In this document: positions 24,101 through 32,500 of the stretch, one piece after another
How the letters are laid out: the number at the start of each line of letters is the position of its first letter
Position numbering within the stretch: the first letter of the stretch is position 1
Assembly (NCBI GenBank): GCA_947579605.1
Contig: OX388309.1
Span: 14,454,713 to 14,518,712 of the forward strand
DNA length: 64,000 nt
Direction of reading: 5' to 3'
Source: Athripsodes cinereus
Lineage: Eukaryota > Arthropoda > Insecta > Trichoptera > Leptoceridae
Notes under the pieces: model-generated
Databases searched by the model: none
Told to the model about the DNA's origin: nothing
Seen by the model: the letters and a program-made list of their open reading frames with translations, nothing else
Made by a program: the position numbers and the translations under genes

Positions 24101-26536
24101 ATTTCTGGTTCTATTTTTTGTTATTAAACAGTGGTCTTCCGGTTCTTTAAGAATCTGCAGAATCGAGAACTTCCTGAAGAGGTCAATAAATTTGGGAACA
24201 TTAAATTCATTATATAGCTCGACAGTAGGGTATTCTCTTGGTCTTCTGAGAATGATTTTAATAAGAAGCCTCTGCGTCACATTAACTTGTGATAAGTTGG
24301 TAGGGTATGTAGAGCCCCAACCAACTATCGAGTACTGTAACACAGATTGTACAAGACCATAATAGATCGAGAGCAAATCTTTTTTTGACATAAAGTTCCT
24401 TAACTCCAATAATAAGTGAATCAATTTTCTCAGTCTTTTCCACAGATTCTATTTGGTCGGACCATTTTAAATTGCTATCCAACACAACTCCCAGATACTT
24501 GATGTTGTCCTTAATTTTTAATGCAGTACAAGTATGTGAACAGGCCACGTCAGACGCTGAACAGCCTCCATTGTGGACAACGACATCCAGACATCGTGGC
24601 AGACCCTCCCTATGTATACTGAAAGGGGTGATATATGTCTTGTCACTATTCATGGTTAAGCAGTTTGAGTCAAACCATTTTTTAAGAATATTCATGTCTT
24701 CATTCATTCTTAATGACATTTCATTCCAGGATACGCCCTCAACCACCAGTGCAGTATCGTCTGCATAAGAAATGATTTGGCCATGCAGATTTTGAATAAA
24801 AATTTCATTTACATATGTAATGAATAGTATTGGTCCTAGAACGGTTCCCTGTGGAATTCCGTAATTAATCTGTATGCTATTGCTATATGCACTGTTTATT
24901 CTAACCCGCTGCTCCCTCTTTTCCAAATAACTCTGCATTAATTCAAGGACCTTTCCATCTATCCCAGATTTTTTCAATTTTTCTATTAATCTATTGTGTG
25001 CAACACTGTCAAATGCTTTCCTCAGGTCTATAAATACCGCGGCGCACTTTTTTCCTTTGTCCAGAGAATTGGACACCATCGTTGTTAACTTGGCTATAGC
25101 GTCTTGTGTACTCAAACCCTGTGTGAAACCATACTGATTTCTATGTAATAAGTTGTTCTTCTTAAGGTATTCAGTTAGCTGTTCCTTTATTACTTTTTCA
25201 TATATTTTCCCAATGTTTGATATGAGGGATAACGGTCTGTAGTTTGACATGTCTTCCTTATTTCCTGATTTTAATATGGGTGTCACTATCGATTTTTTGC
25301 AAGTTTTGGGGAACTTTCCTTGTTTTAAACATTAAGGGTTTTCCCACCACTTTCCCCTGGATGTTTTAAGAGCTGAGCTCCTATATCACCCTTGTTTTAA
25401 ACAGAGGTTAACCATTTGCTTTAGCGGTTTGGTAATGTATTGTTTTATGGATTTTAGCAATTTGGTTGTAATTCCGTCATGTCCGGGAGCTGAACCACCC
25501 TTCATGTTTTCTATAATTTTACATAATTCCTCTTCTGTCACTTCTCTAAAGTTGCTCCATCTTGTTTGGGTATTCCAACTTACAAGATCAGAATTACCCA
25601 TTGATTCATTATACTTAATATTGCATGCTAACCTTTCTCCCACACCAGCGAAATAGTTGTTAAATGCATTAGCACATCCGTGAGGATCCTCTCTCGCATC
25701 AATGATTTTGTTGTCTTGCGAAATTGATTTTATTTCAGAGGTCTTTCTTGAATTGCCTGTTGCTTCTTTCACTATTTGCCATATAATTTTCTGTTCATTA
25801 TTGGAATCTTTTATTTTTCTCTTGAAATATGTGAATTTACATTTATTTATTACCTTAGTGAGCCTATTTCTATATAATTTATATTTACTTTTTATTGCGT
25901 TATCGTTAGGAAATCTAACGGTCATTTTATACAGTCTCTCTCTTTCTCTTATAGACTTTGTTAAATTAGGTTATTAATGCAAGATGTTTACTAGCAAATT
26001 TATCATCTTCTGAAAAAATATATTTCACATTGTCTTTTGTACAGATTGAATTTATCATAACCACATTTGTTTCTTTATCCGCCGACTCCACATATCTGAA
26101 GAAAAACTTCAATTTTTTTTCCATTTTTATCAAATTTGTCGTTTTATAATGGGAGTATGGAAAATCACTAACACAATCACTTGATATTAATTGATTTATT
26201 ATTATTAAACATAATTTGGTTTCATTGAAAACTAAAGAAACGACAAATTATGTTAATTATTTCTATCTTTCTTACATTCTGTCAAAATTCCTCTTTTCAT
26301 ATTAAAATATCAATTTTAAACAAAACAATCAAAATGGAACAAATTCAAAATATTCTTACTACTAAGGGAAGTGCCTAGGTACTTATTTTAAAATTAAACT
26401 AATCTAACAAAGAAATAACTAAGGTAAGTACCTAGGCACTTTCTTACATATGCATAACTTGTAATATTTCCTTTAGGAAATTTGCCCCTTTGGGTAATAA
26501 TCCATGTACACGGAGTAATCCGATAAAAGATTTTTC

Positions 26537-26571
<35 letters not shown>

Positions 26572-29500
26572 AAACAAAGTTTTCGCATTTAGCTGGATTT
26601 TCACACCTGCGAGAGTGAAGATATTAAGAAAATTACCCAACAGACACCTCATCCGCACAACCAACAGGCTGTGATATATATATATATATATATTTTCATT
26701 TAGTTATATTTTTTGTTGAATGAAAAAAGTAAATAATCTAAAGAATGATTAATAATATTTTCCATTGCAGATTTATGGTAATCAAATAGCCCGAGAACTT
26801 CTGGAGATATCTCATCATGATAGTGCACTTAATGTAAAACTAAATGGATACATAACTAATGTGAATTATTCCACCAAAAAGGGCATTATGTTGCTTTTTA
26901 TAAATCATAGACTTGTGGAGTCAACAGGTAACATTTACATAATCACCGACTGACAAAACAAAAAGTTACACCACCTCGTAATGAAAGTAATTTTTATATA
27001 AGTTGTACAATACCAAGTAAATGGATTTTAATAATTTATAAAACTGTTTTTATTTTCTTTTATGTGTTTGAATTAAACCATACAGTATCATTTTATAAAT
27101 AATATTTTCACATTTCAGCAATAAAGAAAGCAATGGACATTGTATATGGTACATATTTACCCAAAAACGGTCATTCGTTTTTATATATCAGTTTACAAAT
27201 AGGTTCGTATATCTACTGTTTTTCACTTGCCTTACTTCATGACAATTTACTTATTCTTTAATTTATACTTTTGAGAATTATCATTTGAACAGATCCGCAA
27301 AACGTCGATGTGAATATCCACCCGACTAAACACGAGGTTCAGTTTCTTCACGAGGAACAAATAATAGAAATGATTAAATTGGTTACTGAGTCAAAACTAT
27401 TATCATGTAATTCATCGAGGGTCTTGTACACTCAGGTTAATAATATATTAATTTCTCATAATAATTCCAAGAGTTAATATGAGTTCGTCTGTAGCACGGA
27501 GGTAGAATCTCGGCCTCATGCACTTGAGTTTCGCGGTTCGATCCCAGATGCCAGCAAACTCCCCTTTAAAGACAAGCTTTTATTATAAATTTATGCAAAA
27601 TAAACTACATATTGTATTTTCATATTATATTGTATTTTTCCACTCAAATAACTTAAATTTAGTTATAACGTTTCGGAACTAAATAGGTACAGTTGTTTGA
27701 GTGGAAAATACAATGTTTCTTTTATTTTGCATAAATTTATAATAAATATGAAATTCCAGTGTTATTCACATAACCGTTGAAAAGTTACAAGCTTTTAGCT
27801 TACTGTGAAAGGTGTATAAGGTTGTATTTGGGTTTATAACAAAAACCGAGATACATCTTTTAAAAAAAAGTTATTATTTTATTTGAAAATATTTTTTTGC
27901 AGACTAGATTACCTAATTCTAATATCACAGAACTAACTGATTATGATAGCAAAGCTAATAAAAATGTGGAGAAACAAATTGATCCTAAATATCTTGTTAG
28001 AACTGATTCTTCTGAACAGAAAATTGACAAGTTTTTTGGACAATCAACTGAAAAGAACCATGATTGTGGTAATAAATTGCCTCCAGATTATCATGATAGT
28101 ATATCTAGTAAAAATATTGAAGTAATGGACATTGATATTCAACCACCAGTTGATAGTAAGCAAGAAACTAATAAAAAAGAAGCTTCTTCTCCAAAAACAA
28201 TCCATCCTCGTACTGTGATGTGTAGTACTCCATCACATGTTCAGTATATTAATCCTAATGACTCATTCAAAACTAGAGTTTTGGTAGGAGAACGAAATGA
28301 AACCAAATTAACCAGTGTCAAATCACTGCGGCTAGAGGTGGAAGAAAGTTGCAATATCAGCCTAAGAGAAATTTTAGCTAACCTAGTATTCGTGGGATTT
28401 GTCGATGAAACAAAAGCTATTATACAACATTCTACAAAGCTGTATATATGTAATTCAATCAAGTTAATGTAAGCATCAGTTCCATTATTATCAAATTTTT
28501 GTACACCTGGTCCAGTGTTTTATATGAACATTTAAAATTACTTACAGGGAAGAGTTATTTTACCAAATACTCTTATATGATTTTCAAAATTTTGGTTTCA
28601 TGAAGTTTGCCACACCTTTACCAGTTTACGACCTGACTCTACTTGCACTGGATCTTCCTACATCTGGCTGGAGTCCTGAAGATGGTGAGTACTTTTTATA
28701 GTAATACAACATAATTCATTATTGTAATACAGAGTTATAAGTTACTTCACCTATGTATAGTAATAATAAAAATCTTTATCTATTGCTCAAAAAAAATATA
28801 CAATAGAAAGAAAAACATGATAACATTACTACTGAACAAATAATGCTGTGCAATGGGCGAGTTTATCGCAGAATCGCGATATCTTCCAACTAACCCATAT
28901 ATTGTCGTTGCATATTTGAAATGATGCACGTGCAAGTATTTCCATTTAGGCATATTCTTAATAGCTGTGTATTAAAATTGTTAAACTTTTTATTACCCTG
29001 TGATATTATTCCTAAAACAATATTTCGAGGGTATACAACCAAAATGCACTAAGTCAGATTAGTGCTACAAAAGTTGTCAAAAACTATTCAAGTAATTAAC
29101 ACTTTTCCTATGTTTGAATTTGTTTGCGAAGTCTAAAAGTCATTCACCAATATCATCTTAATTAAAGTTCAAATAATACACGGTGAATTCGTATTGATCT
29201 TAACATATTTTTTTTCATTTAACTGCCACCATGTCATCTCAAAACTAAAATGACTTAGTTCCTCGGACTGCAATGCTGTGGGATTCGCAAGAATCAAAAC
29301 CCTAGGCAGGCACTGGGTAGAAGTGGAGTCTCTCCACACCTTGGACCCCCTCAAGATCCTGGACTTCATAAGATGTCTGGGACTTGAGGGTTCGCTTTGA
29401 CTGGTAACACCGGGAAAGCTAAGTAGGGGGAGTACAATAGATCTTATAGGTCGCGGTGCATACCATACCCCATAATATAAATAAATTAATAAATAGTGCA

Positions 29501-32500
29501 TTTTGGTTGTATACCCTCGATTTTATACTTAGAATCACTTTACTATTACATTTAAACAAAAAATAGTTTTAATGTATTAGTAAGCAGTTTATTCAAGAAA
29601 TATCAAAAGATTATTAATTCACACGCGTCACTTGAAATATGCAATGGCATTATCCTGTAGGTATAGTCTTTCTCACGAGACTTTGCCCCATGTCAATGTA
29701 TTAGTTAATCCTTTTGTATTACGTGTAAACACAAATACATCGACACATCCCGGTGCATCCATTGGTTGAATATTATGGTCAGTTCTGCATTATTATTAAA
29801 ATAGTGTTCGAAAATTTGATTTGATTTTTGAATTACTGGGTGTTCATAATCTTACAAATAAATGGATTACACGGAATATAATAATACAAATGAAACAGAG
29901 ATTCTCTTAAAAAAAAGATAAAAGGACCCTAATAATGAAACATAGAGATTCTCTTAAAAAAAAGATAAAAGGACCCTAATAATGAAACAGAGATTCTCTT
30001 AAAAAAAAGATAAAAGGACCCTAATAATGAAACATAGAGATTCTCTTAAAAAAAAGATAAAAGGACCCTAATAATGAAACATAGAGATTCTCTTAAAAAA
30101 AAGATAAAAGGACCCTAATAATGCAATATTAAAATTGGAATATAAAAAACTTCGGAACAAAATTAATAAAGATATATCAAAAGCGAAAAATTCTTTTTAC
30201 AAGTCAAAAATTGTGGAAGCAGAGGGAAATAGCAAATTATTATGGAAGGAAATTAATAGTATATTAGGTAAAACTAAACAAAACATAGATGAAGATCTTT
30301 TAAGATATTTTAAGAACACCGAAACAACTATTGCACAAAACTTTTGCCAAACATTTATATCTGAGGTAAATAAAATCACAATATCATGTCAAGTCGATTT
30401 AAGTCGAAATAATCACATTGCTGAGTGTGATAAATCAATCTATTTTAAAAAAGCTACGGAAAATGATATTAAAAAAATCATAAAAACATGTAAAAAAAGT
30501 CTGCAGGTATAGATGATATAAAAATGGAGGATATACAAGAAATCTCAGAAAAATTATCTCCAATAATAACTGCTCTAATAAATAAAAGTGTAAAGGAAGG
30601 AACTGTACCAAATGAATTGAAAACTGCTGTAATTAGACCAATTTATAAAAAAGGTTCACATTCTGATTATAAAAACTACAGACCAATTTCTATATTACCA
30701 TCTATTGATAAAATAATGGAAAAATATATTGTTGATCAAATTAAATTGTTTCTGTCGAATAATAATATAATAGCTGAACAACAATATGGTTTCCAAAGCG
30801 GTAAAAGCACTATAACACTTCTCAGGCGATTTTCAAATTATATTAATACACGTTTGAATAACGGTGAACACGTGATTGTTGTTTTTGTAGATTTTACCAA
30901 GGCATTTGATACAATAAATCACAAACTTCTTTACGAGTGCTTGGAAAGGTCTGGTATCAGAGGTCTATTGGGATGGGTTAAGGATTATTTAACAAACAGA
31001 AAAATAGCTGTAAAGGTAAATAAAATGTTAAGTAATCCATTAAACCTAGATATCGGTACACCCCAGGGGTCAATAATCGCACCTTTATTATACCTAATAT
31101 ACGTGAATGACATGAATGATACAGTTAAAAATAATAAATGTGAAATCTTTCAATTTGCCGATGATACAGCAATAGTCACATCCTCCAAAAATATTGTTCA
31201 AGCTGAACATGAAATGCAAATATGTTACACTCAACTTTGCGCATGGGCTCATGATAAAGGGTTGATAATAAGTGAAAATAAAACACAAATCTTACACATA
31301 CATTCAAGTAACAACAAAACCACACATAAATTACAAATTTTATCACATAATCATCAATGTCTGCATAGCAACTCTCAAACTACTTGTAATTGCCCAACAT
31401 TGCCAGAAGTTACATCGTATAGGTATTTAGGAATTATTATTGACAAACACTTAAATTACAAAGAACACGTAGATTATGTTTGCAGTAAACTAAGAACCCT
31501 GACAGCAATTTTCAAAATTATAAGACCCAGACTTACTTTCTGCACGGCCAGATTGCTGTATGTAGCCCTTTGTGACTCAATAATCTCATATGGAATATCT
31601 TCATATGGACTAGCATATAAAACGACACTTGGTAAGATTGCAAAGATTCAAAGAAGACTCCTAAAAATTATAGTTACAAAAAAGATTGCTAAAAAATTAA
31701 AAAGAAAAAATAAATGTCTTTTTGATCGATGTAAAGTGTTGTCTCTTCAGAGGAGAGTGGAGTATAGCATTCTGGTTGAGCATTTTTTAAGACCTAAAGA
31801 CGGACTTTTAATAGCACATGGTAGACAGACTAGATCAGTGGCTAACAAACTATTGCGCATTAACAAATTTTACAATGACTATGGACGTAGGACCGACGAT
31901 GTGTTGCTGCCCAAGGTTTGGAACCCCATGCCTGCCTTTTTGAAGCAATGCGAATCCATCGAGTAGTTTAAAAAGAAGGTTAAAGGATACATATTACACA
32001 AAAATCCTCGATGGTTGATCTAAGAATTGGGCACGGGTTGTTCTGGACTTTGTGGGGCGGATAGTTTATTATAGGTATAAACATAATATATGTACAATAT
32101 TTATATTTTGATTGTTTAATTTTATTATTGTGATGTAAGATATTTAAGATCACAGCCCAAAATCCCCATAAGGGATTAGGCAAATAATATAGACTTTGTT
32201 AACATATTTTTTTATTAATAAAAGTATAAAAAAAAACTCTTAAAAAGATGTCTCAAAGTAAATTGGGCCAACGAAAATCGCTTAATGGGCAGACGCAAGA
32301 AGTAATTTTAATTGTTTATGAATATTTAAAATGCATGACTATTTTTGATTCGACACATTAATTGTGTTTTTTTTATGTTGTTTTCTGTTTTAATTTGATT
32401 TTAACATGTCAAAGGCTGACGCCGTAAATATATGTAAATAAATAGGTAAGTATAATATCATCATAATGAATTTTCACTCTGTGAATGTACAAACCTTAGA

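Larger units (their letters stand above)
23530..25925 (-). mobile_element. Degenerate poly(A)-tailed Jockey-group LINE
   Basis: Read on the minus strand: an RT-upstream domain (25386-25925), reverse transcriptase (24282-25286), and a C-terminal domain (23885-24424), ending in an A-rich 3' tail at about 23530-23546. The last two frames overlap, so a frame shift joins them. A short insertion splits the first two. It lies antisense in an MLH1 intron. Confidence 0.8.
30121..32240 (+). mobile_element. 5'-truncated Jockey-group LINE
   Basis: Consists of the RT-upstream domain (30135-30512), reverse transcriptase (30524-31966) and about 270 bases of 3' untranslated DNA ending in an A-rich tail near 32230. 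It lies in MLH1's large ninth-exon-side intron in sense orientation. The endonuclease is missing and five tandem repeats mark the 5' junction. Confidence 0.8.

Noticed and set aside
26521..26664. Frames with repeated IYIYIY
   Set aside because: Translation of a TA microsatellite.
27484..27556. Functional tRNA gene
   Set aside because: A-box-like and B-box words are present, but no acceptor stem pairing and no consistent cloverleaf; treated as a SINE head or pseudogene.
29890..30120. CRISPR-like array
   Set aside because: Direct tandem units without spacers in a eukaryotic intron next to a LINE; not a CRISPR array.
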